A program made the position numbers and the translations under genes. This document shows, piece after piece, positions 53,292-63,197 of a stretch of 64,000 nucleotides of DNA (position 1 is its first letter; every line of letters begins with the position of its first letter). Origin of the DNA: Ascoidea asiatica (taxonomy: Eukaryota; Ascomycota; Saccharomycetes; Ascoideales; Ascoideaceae). The stretch is from assembly GCA_001600695.1 (NCBI GenBank), contig BCKQ01000001.1, positions 437,916 to 501,915 of the forward strand, given 5' to 3'. Below the pieces are notes generated by a model that worked only from the letters and a program-made list of their open reading frames with translations, did not search any database and was not told the origin of the DNA.

Positions 53292-55945
53292 GTAATAGTA
53301 ATAAAGAGTTTTTAATTAATTTTCTTTATTGAAATATTCTTTTATGAGATAATATAAGATATGATAATTTGATTATGATAATTGAATATGACAATTGAAT
53401 TGAATTGATTTTAAAATTGAAATTTAAATTGAAATAAGATCAGTTGAATAAGTTGAATAGGTTAATCAAATTGATTAAATTCTGGAAGAATTAAAAGAAT
53501 TGGAATAATTAATTTGAAAAGTTTCCAGTTGTATTTGAATAAAAGTTTGATCGAATTCTTTTAGAAAGCCTTTTTAGAAAGTATTTTAGAAAATCTTAAG
53601 TAAATTCAAAAGGAATAGAAATCGAAATCGAAATAGAATCAAAATCAGATTCAGAAAGAGAAATAGAATGAAACCCTTAAGGTTAATTGTTTTTTTTTGA
53701 AGATCAAAAGATCAGAAGATCAAATAATAATTTAATAATAATTGAATAATACTGGAATTCTTCAGATTCACTTCGTTGATATTCTTTTTTGTAAGTAAAG
53801 AAAGTTATGAAAGTTGTGAAAGTTGTGAAAGTTGAAAAAAAAAGGTCAGAAAGTTGTGAGATTTGTGAGATTTGTGAGATTTGTTTATTTTTTTTATACC
53901 TTTCTTGTTTTTGAGTAATGTCAAATGGACTAAAACAGCAAAACGTAAACACGTGAAAAAGTAAGCAGATTCCCAATCGGGCAGGAACCCAGATTAGGGA
54001 CAGAGATCCTGGACAGATATTGTCACTCACCGCAGATCCATACTGGCCCTGATGGAATCAGTGTTGACCCTCCAAATATGTGCTGCTTTAAAAAGCGGGT
54101 CACTCTTGGTCCGTAGAAACTAAAAAAGAACCCCGTTCTAGGACAACCATTTTTTTAAGCGTGGGAAAATGTAGGAATAGGCATCTAGATATCAAAGAAC
54201 TTGCACCCGCTTTTTCTGTGTAAAGGTGATTATATTAAATTAATTAAATAATCTGTTTACATTTTTTCTTTTATTTATCCTCTGGTAACAGCATACTCCA
54301 TGCGCGAATCTCGAATGTTATCCGAAAACAATAGCATGTCACATGCTCAAATCTTTTATAACTTGTAATGGGCTTTGCAATGAGTGCAAGGATTCATTAA
54401 TGATTTATTATGAGTGAAAAGATTCTAAATTTACTACAGTGATACTAAAATAGTTTGGCACTGTAGAGATTCTAGGCACGTTACTTACGGCAGTAATTAT
54501 TAATTTTATTACTACTGTAGTAGTGCATATTGTATTGAATTAAGTGTAATTTATAAATTCCTGAGTGGCAATGGATGGAACTAATGGTACTAATTATGGG
54601 GCCTACAAGTCCTAAAGCACTTAAACACTTACGTAAGTGTGCTTGGTTAACCGAATATTGGATATTATGCTATGTATAGAATAGACAAGAGCACATGCAG
54701 CCAGTCAACAAAACTCCTTCCTGCTTTTTGTTGCCTTCAGTTACGTCCATGTTACCACGCACCATGTGTCCTAACTTTTTCCGGCGTAGTCAGTTGTGCC
54801 TTGCTGCACTCTGGCGTGCACCTTTCCGAAGCTGCTCTCTAAAATTAGAACTGCTGCCAGTGCTGTGGGTCTGTTCTGTTCTGTTCTGTTATTTTCCTCC
54901 TCCTGGTTCAATTTCCAGTAACAGCAGCAAATGATTCTCGGCCCTGAGTCGATTTGCTTCAGTACTGTAAATTACCACTATTTTCTCACAGCTTTAATAT
55001 TTATTACTTAATCAATCATCACCTTAAAATTGTTTATTCTTATTTTTATATTTTTTTATTTCTATATCCTTTTCTTATGATTTTGAATTACTTTTTTTAT
55101 TTGTCAATGTAATAAGAAATATCTTCTAATAGACTTATGTAAAATTCTAATTTGAAATTATGTATCTCCAAAATAAATAATCTTGATAATATTCTCATGA
55201 ATATGAATATGAATATGAATATGAATATGAATATGAATATCTTCTATCTAAAATTATTATTTTTTAAAAATCTTTTGATCGGTAACTGTTAATTGAAAGT
55301 TATTCAAATGAAAATAAAACATGTTAAGAATCAAATTACTAATATAAAATTCTTTTCAAATTCTCAACAGATTTAAAATTCAATTCATGGAGAATGAATA
55401 ACCTAATTTATACTATTATAAAAAATATAATTTTTTAATTTTTTTAATATTAAATAACTCTTTCTATTAACTTTTTCATTTACGTACCTTTTTATTTCAC
55501 ATTTTAAGTAATTTCTCTTACAATCTTATCTCTTAAATTATGCAAATACCAACTATCTTCCATTTATCTATCAAGTATCTATCAAGTATCTATCAAGTAT
55601 CTATTGATTATCTGAGTTGGAGTAATATCATTAAATGCAATACGTAATTAAATATCAAATATATTTCAATAAATCTAAAACGGAAAAGACCCACAAACCT
55701 GGTCTCAAAATGCATCCGGTCACATGATTTGAAATGTAAAAACCGGGTAACCATTTTTAGTATTTTATTTATATTTATTTTTTGTGTTGTTGAAAATATC
55801 AAAATATCAAAATATCAAAATATCAAAATATCAAAATATTAGAAACTGAACCTAATTTAAAGGAATTAAAAGTAGATTGAATAACAATCCAATTCAATTC
55901 ATTTCAATTATACTTATAATATTTTAACAATATCATATTTCTATA
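52460..55945. promoter_or_regulatory. Longest intergenic region (3.5 kb), between KIP3 and the NUP53-like gene
   Basis: No protein or RNA gene is supported. Positions 52460-53930 are AT-rich with ATT/ATA repeats and AAT runs (about 53253-53290). Positions 53930-54230 and 54280-54960 are GC-rich and largely free of simple repeats. They include GTCACATG (54338-54345) and a TTCTG repeat (about 54868-54888). Positions 55000-55900 are AT-rich with GAATAT (about 55197-55238), TATCTATCAAG (about 55565-55602) and AAAATATC (about 55795-55838) arrays. Just upstream of the NUP53-like gene lie GTCACATGAT (55719-55728) and a Reb1-type CCGGGTAA (55743-55750). Frames at 53704-54030, 54695-54934 and 55608-55802 have no recognisable features. 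Confidence 0.5.
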
Positions 55946-58261
55946 ATGAATTCCACTTCAAATATATTCCAGAACTCTTCTGCTCCTGAAATTCCATTTC
56001 TTTCAACTTCTTCTCTTTCAAATTATACTTCAAATCTAAATTCAAATAATATAAATAACATCAATAATAATATAAATAATAATGTCAATAATAATATCAA
56101 TATCAATAACAATAACGATGTCAATAACAATAACAATAATGGAAATAATAACTCAAGTTTAATTAAAAATTTTAAAAATTCATTTTCAAATTCTACAAAA
56201 TCTTGGATATTTGAAGAAAATTATAAAAAATTACCTTCAACATTTATCCCTCGTTCAATAAATTTATCTGAATTAAATGAATTTGATAATAACAATAATG
56301 ATAATGATAATGATAATGATGTTAACCTAACTTCCAATAATGACAATGATTCAAATCTTCAGAATAATACTGAAAATTCTTTAAATAATAACAGTAATAA
56401 TAATAACAGTAATAATAATACAAATAATTCAAATAATTCAAATAATTCAAATAATAATGAAATGAATAATTTAAATAGGAAAAAAATTTTATTTAATTCA
56501 AATTTAAAAATTTCTTCAAATCCACTGAAAAAAAATTCAAAAATTTTAAATGATTTAAATAATTCTAAAATTAAATCAATTAATTTATATAATTCATATT
56601 TAAATTCAAATGATGTAAATAATTTAATTTATAATTCAAATATTAATCAAAATACTAATCAAAATAATTATTTAAAAAAAGATTTAGATTTACCTCCAAG
56701 AAGATCAATTTTAGATTTAGATAATGATTATGATATGGATTCTTCTTTTAATAATTTTGATTATAATAATAATAATATTAATAATAATAATAATCAAATT
56801 CAAATTCAAATTCAAAATCAAAATCAAAATCAAAATCAAAATTTAAAATTATCTTATTTTGATTCAATAGATAATTCAATAAGTAATTCAAATAATAATA
56901 ATAATAATAATAATAATAATTCAAATAATAATATTAAAAATAATAATCTTGATACTTCTTTTAATGCATTTAATTCAATTTTAAATTCAAAATATTCTAA
57001 ATTTAATAATAATTTTAATATTAATTCAAGTAATAATAATAAAGATAATAGTAACAATAAAAATAATATTAATTCCAATATCAATAATAATAATAACAAT
57101 AACAATAATAATAATGATAATAATCTTTATGATTATGATCCAAATGATAAAAATTCAAATTCAATTCTTGTTTTTGGTTATAAAGAATCTGATTCAAATT
57201 TAATTATTCAACATTTTGCAAAATATGGTAAAATTTTAGAAGATTTTCAAATTTTAAGAAAATTAAATTATTATTCAAATTCAAATATTAATATAAACTT
57301 AAATATTGTTAATAATAATAATAACAATACCAATAATAATATTGATATTAATGATACAAATATTATTAATAGTAATAATAAAAATATTCCAATATATACT
57401 GATAATGGTTGGATTAAATTAACTTTTAATAATTATTCATCTTTATTAAGAGCTATAAAAGATAATGGTTTAATATTTAAAGGTAATACAATCTTATTTG
57501 TTGAAAAATTTTCAAATAAATTATTTGAAACTTTATCAAATTATAAACCAAATGCAATTGAAAATTTAATTGAACAAAAAAAAAAAGAAATGAATATAAT
57601 TATAGATAATAATGATAATATAATTAATAATAATAATAATAATGGTTTAAATGATATTAATGAATCCTTTTCAAATAATACTATTTTAAATAATCATAAT
57701 AATAATAATCCTCAATTTGTTGATTTTACAGATATGGATACTTCAATAATTTATGAAAATACATTCATTAAAAATACAAATAATTCAATTTCTTTAATGG
57801 ATTTAGATTCAACATTACCATTAAATACTTCAATTAATCAATTTCCTATTAATAATTCTAATTCTAATTCTAATTTCAATAAACCAAATAATACTTTTAC
57901 ATTTTTAGATAAATTAAATCAATCTAAAACTGATAAAAATATAAAAACTAATACTGGTAGTAAAGATGAAAAAAATAATACAAATATTCAAAGTAATAAT
58001 AAAATTGATAATAAAGGTGATAATAAAAGTAATAATTCTATAAATAATTTAAAAAATGATAAAAAAAGAAATAATCATTATATTGAATTAAAACCTTCAG
58101 ATAATTTATATCTTAAAAAACCAAATAAAAATAAAAAAGTAACTTCAATTAATGAAACTTTTATTCAAAACTATGAAAAGAATATGAAAAATAAAAAAGA
58201 TAATGATAAAGGAATACTCTCAAGAGGAATTGAATGGGTTTTTGGTGTTGATATTCTATAG
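55946..58261 (+). CDS. NUP53: Nucleoporin of the Nup53/Asm4 (Nup35) family
   Basis: Membrane-associated linker nucleoporin. The 771-residue protein is very Asn-rich. It has the family motif WIFEENYKKLPSTFIPRS near 86, LPPRRSILDLDNDYD near 250, and an atypical RRM (Nup35 type, about 405-530). The RRM contains NSILVFGYKESDSNLIIQHFAKYGKILEDFQIL, then NGWIKLTFNNYSSLLRAIKDNGLIFKGNTILFVEKF; an Asn-rich loop of about 45 residues separates its two halves. It ends with GIEWVFGVDIL, matching the C-terminal amphipathic membrane-binding helix of Nup53. S. cerevisiae has two paralogs, NUP53 and ASM4/NUP59, of 475 and 528 residues. A single pre-duplication ortholog is likely here. Most of the excess length is poly-Asn. 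Confidence 0.8.
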   Translation: MNSTSNIFQNSSAPEIPFLSTSSLSNYTSNLNSNNINNINNNINNNVNNNININNNNDVNNNNNNGNNNSSLIKNFKNSFSNSTKSWIFEENYKKLPSTFIPRSINLSELNEFDNNNNDNDNDNDVNLTSNNDNDSNLQNNTENSLNNNSNNNNSNNNTNNSNNSNNSNNNEMNNLNRKKILFNSNLKISSNPLKKNSKILNDLNNSKIKSINLYNSYLNSNDVNNLIYNSNINQNTNQNNYLKKDLDLPPRRSILDLDNDYDMDSSFNNFDYNNNNINNNNNQIQIQIQNQNQNQNQNLKLSYFDSIDNSISNSNNNNNNNNNNSNNNIKNNNLDTSFNAFNSILNSKYSKFNNNFNINSSNNNKDNSNNKNNINSNINNNNNNNNNNNDNNLYDYDPNDKNSNSILVFGYKESDSNLIIQHFAKYGKILEDFQILRKLNYYSNSNININLNIVNNNNNNTNNNIDINDTNIINSNNKNIPIYTDNGWIKLTFNNYSSLLRAIKDNGLIFKGNTILFVEKFSNKLFETLSNYKPNAIENLIEQKKKEMNIIIDNNDNIINNNNNNGLNDINESFSNNTILNNHNNNNPQFVDFTDMDTSIIYENTFIKNTNNSISLMDLDSTLPLNTSINQFPINNSNSNSNFNKPNNTFTFLDKLNQSKTDKNIKTNTGSKDEKNNTNIQSNNKIDNKGDNKSNNSINNLKNDKKRNNHYIELKPSDNLYLKKPNKNKKVTSINETFIQNYEKNMKNKKDNDKGILSRGIEWVFGVDIL

Positions 58262-58572
58262 ATTTAATAAATATTTAATAAATATTTAATAAATATTTAA
58301 TGAATATTTAATAAATATTTCATTTATTCATTTATTTTCAAAATATCCTTATTTTTCCGTGGTCATTTCCGCTGCCATGGAAATAACTCTAATCAGTAAG
58401 CATTTAACCTTGCGCGGACCGGATGGGACCGGAAATTAAAACTTAAATTTTAAATTTTTAACGTTTTGTGAACTTTCCACTGGAAATTTAAAGATATTTT
58501 TTTATTCAGAAATGAATTTGATAAAGAAACAATTGATTTTATCTTTGTAACAGAGAAAAGGAAATACTTGAA
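58262..58572. promoter_or_regulatory. Short intergenic region upstream of NIF3
   Basis: ATTTAATAA repeats (58262-58320) are followed by a GC-richer stretch with an inverted repeat ATTTCC-8 nt-GGAAAT (58365-58384) and two GGACCGG/GGGACCGG words (about 58416-58433). It probably contains the NIF3 promoter. Confidence 0.45.
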
Positions 58573-59505
58573 ATGTCTTCACAAGTTGTAGTTAAGAGAA
58601 TTGTATCTGCAATTCAAAAGTTCTATCCATTGGAGCATGCTGATCGTTCTTGGGATAATGTTGGTTTATTAGTTGATTCAACAATAGATTCAATTGATAC
58701 AACAAATTCAATATTTTCAAATAAGAAAATTAATAATGATTTAAAATCATTTAAAATTTCAATATTATTAACAATTGATTTAACAACAAATGTTGTAAAT
58801 GAAGCAATTGAAAAAAATACAAATTTTATTTTAACTTATCATCCATTTATATTCAAAGGTATAAAATCAATAAATTTTAATAATTACAATCAAGATTCAA
58901 AAAATATTTCATTAATAAAATTAATTAAAAATAATATTTCTGTTTATTCTCCTCATACTTCTGTTGATTCAGTTAAAAATGGTGTGAATGATTTTTTAGT
59001 TGATTGTTTAATTGATAATAATTTAAATTTACAATTTAAAAGGTATCCAATTCAACCTCATTTTTCAAATAATGGTTTTAAAAGTAATTCAGAAGGTATG
59101 GGAAGAGTTTTAATTTTAAAAAATTCAATAAATTTAAATAAAATAATTTTAAATATTAAAAAAAATTTAAATTTAAATTATATTCAATTATCAAATTCAA
59201 TTAATAATAATAAAGAAATTAAAACTATTGCAATTTGTGCAGGTTCTGGATCTTCAATATTTAAAGAAATTAAATCTGATGAAAAAATTGATTTATATTT
59301 CACTGGAGAAATATCTCATCATGAAGCTTTAGCAATTAAAGAATCTGGTTCAAATTTAATTATATGTAATCATTCAAATTCTGAAAGAGCATATTTAAGT
59401 ATTATAAAATCTAATTTATTAAATGAATTATCTTCAACTTTTAATAATCTTGAAATTAATATAAGTGAAACAGATTCAGATCCATTTGAATTTATAAAAT
59501 TATAA
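58573..59505 (+). CDS. NIF3: NIF3-family protein (NGG1-interacting factor 3)
   Basis: Widely conserved dinuclear-metal protein of uncertain biochemical function. The 310 residues match the family. It starts with HADRSWDNVGLLVDS (about 22-36), with the first metal-binding segment LTYHPFIFKGIKSIN (about 93-107). SVYSPHTSVDSVKNGVNDFLVDCL follows (about 122-145), then AICAGSGSSIFKEI, and the second metal cluster DLYFTGEISHHEALAIKESGSNLIICNHSNSERAYL near the C-terminus. The expected His and Glu ligands are all visible. It is tandem with the NUP53-like gene and convergent with LAS17. Confidence 0.93.
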   Translation: MSSQVVVKRIVSAIQKFYPLEHADRSWDNVGLLVDSTIDSIDTTNSIFSNKKINNDLKSFKISILLTIDLTTNVVNEAIEKNTNFILTYHPFIFKGIKSINFNNYNQDSKNISLIKLIKNNISVYSPHTSVDSVKNGVNDFLVDCLIDNNLNLQFKRYPIQPHFSNNGFKSNSEGMGRVLILKNSINLNKIILNIKKNLNLNYIQLSNSINNNKEIKTIAICAGSGSSIFKEIKSDEKIDLYFTGEISHHEALAIKESGSNLIICNHSNSERAYLSIIKSNLLNELSSTFNNLEINISETDSDPFEFIKL

Positions 59506-59600
59506 TATATAATATATAATATATAATATATAATATATAGAATATAATATTTAATATATGAAAAAAATATTTGAAAAAATAATAAGTTATATAGTATAAT

Positions 59601-61718
59601 TTACCAATCATCATCATCTTCATCATCACTTCTTGCAACTTTTTTCTTTCTTTTTAATAAAGCTTGATTTAAAGCTTCTGCTAAATTTGCAGGTTGACCA
59701 CCAGGTATTCCAGGACCTGAATTATTTGAATTTATATTTGGTTTTTCACCTTTTGCTTCAGATAATAATACTGAAGGTTTTTCTAATTGAGATTTATCAG
59801 TTTTTTTTAAAGCATGTATACCTCCTGCACCTCTAATTGAAGCTAATAAAGCATCTCTATTTGAATCAATTGTAGGCAGAGGAATATTATTATTTGTATT
59901 ATTTGTTTGATTATTATTTAACATTCCCATTGGAGGTGGTGGTGGTGGAGCAGATGCACCTGGATTAGAAAGTGGTTGTACTGAAGGAGGTGGTGGTGGA
60001 GCAGGAGGTGGAGCAGGAGGTATTGAAGAATTATTCATTGAGGGAATTGATTGTGTAGGTTGTGTAGGTTGTATGGATGGTATTGGTGGAGGAGGTGGAA
60101 CTTGTTGAGGATATATTTGAGGTTGTATTTGAGGTTGCACTGGAGGTTGTACTGGAGGTTGTACTGGAGGTTGAAATTGAGGTCGAGGTGGTGGAATAAT
60201 ATTTTGTGTAGGTATTGGTCTTGTTGAAGGAATTTGAGAAATTGGATTATATATATTTGTATTTTGTTGTTGTGGAATTGAATAATTATTATATGAATTA
60301 TTTATTTGAATTGGAGGAGATGGACTTTGTTGATAAGGTTGTTGTTGTTGAATTGGTTGATGTCTTGAAGGTGGTGGAGGCGGAGCATTATTTCTTCTTG
60401 GAGGTGGTGGTGGTGGTGGACCATTTCTATTTGGAATTCCAAATGAATTTTGATTAATTAAATTTTGATTATTTTGAGATAAACCAAATTGAGAAACTTG
60501 AACAGATTGACCAGGTTGAATTGGTAATCTTGGAGGTAATGAAGGTCTTGAAGGTGGTGGAGGAGGTATATTATTATTATTTGCTCTTGGAGGAGGTGGT
60601 GGAGGAGCATTATAAGAAGAAGAAGAAGAAGAAAGAGGAGGTGGTGGGTATGCATTTGGTATACCAAATCTTGAAGGTGGAGCTGGAGGTAAATTATTAC
60701 CTAAAGAATTATTTTGAGAATATTGAAATTCACTTTTTGGTGGTAATGGAGGTGGTAATGGAGAAGTTGGAGTTGAAGTTGGAATTGGAATTGTAGGTTG
60801 AAAAGATTGATTATTTAATTGAGGATTTAATTGAAAATTTAATTGAGGATTTAAATTTGAATATTTTGATTTTATTGGACCAGATTGTAATGGAGGTACT
60901 CTAAATCTTGGTTTTGATTCATTAATTTTAATTTGAGAATTTGAATTTTCAATAATTATAGAATCTTTTGTAATTGAATCATTTTGATCATCATTTGAAT
61001 CATTTTTTGAAGAGAATGAAGAAACTGAAGAATTTTGTTGTATTGGAGTGTGAGATTGAGATTGAGATTGAGATTGTGATTGAGATTGGGTAGGAGGTGG
61101 TGGAGGTGGAGCTTTTGTTTTTTTTCTAGATATTGAATCCGATGAATGTGGTGTATTATTATTTGAAGTATTGGAAGTATTGGAAGTATTGGAAGATACA
61201 AATGAAGTTCTTATTCTTTGTTCAAAATCAGGATTATTATTAATTGAATTATTACCTCTTGGACCAAAATTTTGATCAATATTTGAAAAATTTTTCATCA
61301 CAATTGCATTTTTATTTTGATTTGTTAATTTTGAACCATATTTTTCTCTATTTATAACTCTTTTAAAAAAATGATTTGCTTCAGAAATATCTTGAAATAA
61401 AAAACCAATAAAACAATTATCAATTTCAAAAGTATGAAAAAAAGTTCTATCTTTATTATAATTAAAATCTAAATAAATTTCTTGATCAAAAATTACACCT
61501 TTTAAAGAATTTGAAATATCAATTAATTTAAAGAAAAAAGTATGACCTAATAAATCATCAATTAAAACTATAGCACCTGATAAACCTGTATATATCCAAT
61601 TATCAGTATTTGGAAAAGAAATATAAATACGAGCTACAGTTGTATCTATGATTTTATTTTTTTGTTTTGGAATACATCTTCTTATTTTTTCTTTATCTGC
61701 AGTTTGCAATAAACCCAT
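59601..61718 (-). CDS. LAS17: WASP-family Arp2/3 activator Las17
   Basis: Actin nucleation promoter at endocytic patches. The 705 residues start with a WH1 domain (about 1-125: MGLLQTADKEKIRRCIPK, ARIYISFPNTDNWIYTGLSGAIVLI, NCFIGFLFQDISEANHFFKRV). A long Pro-rich region (about 200-610) follows, with many PPPPPP runs that bind SH3 domains and profilin, plus a Ser-Gln repeat (about 212-222). The C-terminus is a VCA module: WH2 NRDALLASIRGAGGIHALKK near 620, connector LAEALNQALLKRKKK, and acidic tail DDEDDDDW ending in the conserved Trp. Length is close to S. cerevisiae Las17 (633). It is convergent with NIF3. Confidence 0.95.
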   Translation of the reverse strand: MGLLQTADKEKIRRCIPKQKNKIIDTTVARIYISFPNTDNWIYTGLSGAIVLIDDLLGHTFFFKLIDISNSLKGVIFDQEIYLDFNYNKDRTFFHTFEIDNCFIGFLFQDISEANHFFKRVINREKYGSKLTNQNKNAIVMKNFSNIDQNFGPRGNNSINNNPDFEQRIRTSFVSSNTSNTSNTSNNNTPHSSDSISRKKTKAPPPPPPTQSQSQSQSQSQSHTPIQQNSSVSSFSSKNDSNDDQNDSITKDSIIIENSNSQIKINESKPRFRVPPLQSGPIKSKYSNLNPQLNFQLNPQLNNQSFQPTIPIPTSTPTSPLPPPLPPKSEFQYSQNNSLGNNLPPAPPSRFGIPNAYPPPPLSSSSSSYNAPPPPPPRANNNNIPPPPPSRPSLPPRLPIQPGQSVQVSQFGLSQNNQNLINQNSFGIPNRNGPPPPPPPRRNNAPPPPPSRHQPIQQQQPYQQSPSPPIQINNSYNNYSIPQQQNTNIYNPISQIPSTRPIPTQNIIPPPRPQFQPPVQPPVQPPVQPQIQPQIYPQQVPPPPPIPSIQPTQPTQSIPSMNNSSIPPAPPPAPPPPPSVQPLSNPGASAPPPPPPMGMLNNNQTNNTNNNIPLPTIDSNRDALLASIRGAGGIHALKKTDKSQLEKPSVLLSEAKGEKPNINSNNSGPGIPGGQPANLAEALNQALLKRKKKVARSDDEDDDDW

Positions 61719-62766
61719 TTTTGTAAGAAAGGAAGAGTCTATAATATGAACTACTACCTACTACTAGAAAGATATTCTTGTCTTCTCTTGAACAATTACC
61801 TATACAATACAAACTAAGATATAATATAATTCAATATACAATCAATTAAAGCTGTATTTTATTATTAATCTGATTCTCTGAGATTGATCCAGATATTTCA
61901 GCAATACAATGGAAAATACGTTTCCCAACACTCACTTCCTTTTCACTTCACCATTATCTCATTATCTCAGTATCTCAGTATCTCAGAAAAGGAGAAGCAA
62001 AAACACTTCAGCACTGAAATTGTTAACTTACAGTACTTCCACATCCTCACCCACAGTTCTGGTCTCATTTTTTTTAATTTTTTTCAAAACATTAGACCCA
62101 CCCTGCTGGATTTTAAAAAGAACTACCGCAAACATGGTCTCAAAACAGAAATCCGGAAATGCGCAGTAAACTAGCCACCGCAACACAAAACGTGGCAAGT
62201 GACACACGGCTGACATAATCCGCGGCAACCCGTGTCACATGACCGTGTTTTGTTTACACTTTCGATGGTTTTTTTTGGTTTCGCGTCTGTCTGGGTCTTG
62301 TTGACTGATTGAGTGATTATATTGTGCAGTGCTGAATTATACCTTTATTTATTATACCTTTATTTATTATACCTTTATTTATTTATTTATTTTATTCTAT
62401 TGTAAGTATTTCATTATTACTTCATTAATATAAATAAATATATTGATATTTAAGATTATCACCATCAATCAGATCTTGTTTTGGACTGAGTTTAATCACC
62501 AATTACTTCTTTCAAATTATCAAATCAATTGAATTCTTAATCATCATTTCCTAAATTATAGATTTGAATCAAATATTTAAAATCATTAATGAAATAAATT
62601 TAATCCCTTTTTTAAAACATAATCATTTTATATTCTTATATGGTAATCTTTTCATTAAAACCATAATCAATATTGAAGGATTTTAAATTTTAGAACTATA
62701 GTGAATGATTTAAAATCACAATACAATAATCATTTTAATATTTAGTTAATTTTTATAATTAATTTA
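61719..62766. promoter_or_regulatory. Divergent promoter region between LAS17 and the terminal coiled-coil gene
   Basis: No gene is supported; frames at 61884-62228 overlap on both strands and lack features. A GC-richer patch (62030-62300) has TGGTCTCAAAA near 62133 (shared with the NUP53 upstream region) and a GTCACATGAC site (62234-62243). Small arrays are TATCTCAG (about 61965-61987) and ATACCTTTATTTATT (about 62338-62382). Confidence 0.5.
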
Positions 62767-63156
62767 ATGTCTTCATTATCTTCATCAAATATACCATATA
62801 GAGGAAATAATAATTATATACCTCAAACAAATTTTACTTCAACAAATGCAACTGATAATATTTTAATTGGTTGTCATTTTATTGATACAACTAATCAAAA
62901 TAATTTAAATGAAAATTTACCAGTTTTTTTTTTTAATATTTCAAAATATTCAAGAATTGAAGATGTTTTTACTAATTTTAAAATTATAACAAATAAAAAT
63001 TTATTAGATTCAAATTCTGTTTTAATTACAAATTTAAATAATGAAAGATTTGATAGAAATAATTTTATTAATCATTATAATATAAAATATATGGATATTT
63101 TTAAAATTATTCAAATTAATTCAATAATGTCATTAACTCCATCTTTATTAACAACA

Positions 63157-63197
<41 letters not shown>

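Noticed and set aside
53704-54030. 108-codon minus-strand frame in the KIP3-NUP53 gap
   Set aside because: Contains simple repeats (SQISQIS, TFTTFTTF) and no conserved feature. It is not supported as a gene.
54000-54200. Possible structured RNA (tRNA, SRP or RNase P type) in the GC-rich gene desert
   Set aside because: I could not find a cloverleaf, an SRP or RNase P core motif, or a pol III box pair.
61884-62228. Three overlapping frames in the LAS17 upstream region
   Set aside because: Mutually exclusive frames on both strands in GC-richer promoter DNA, none with recognisable domains.
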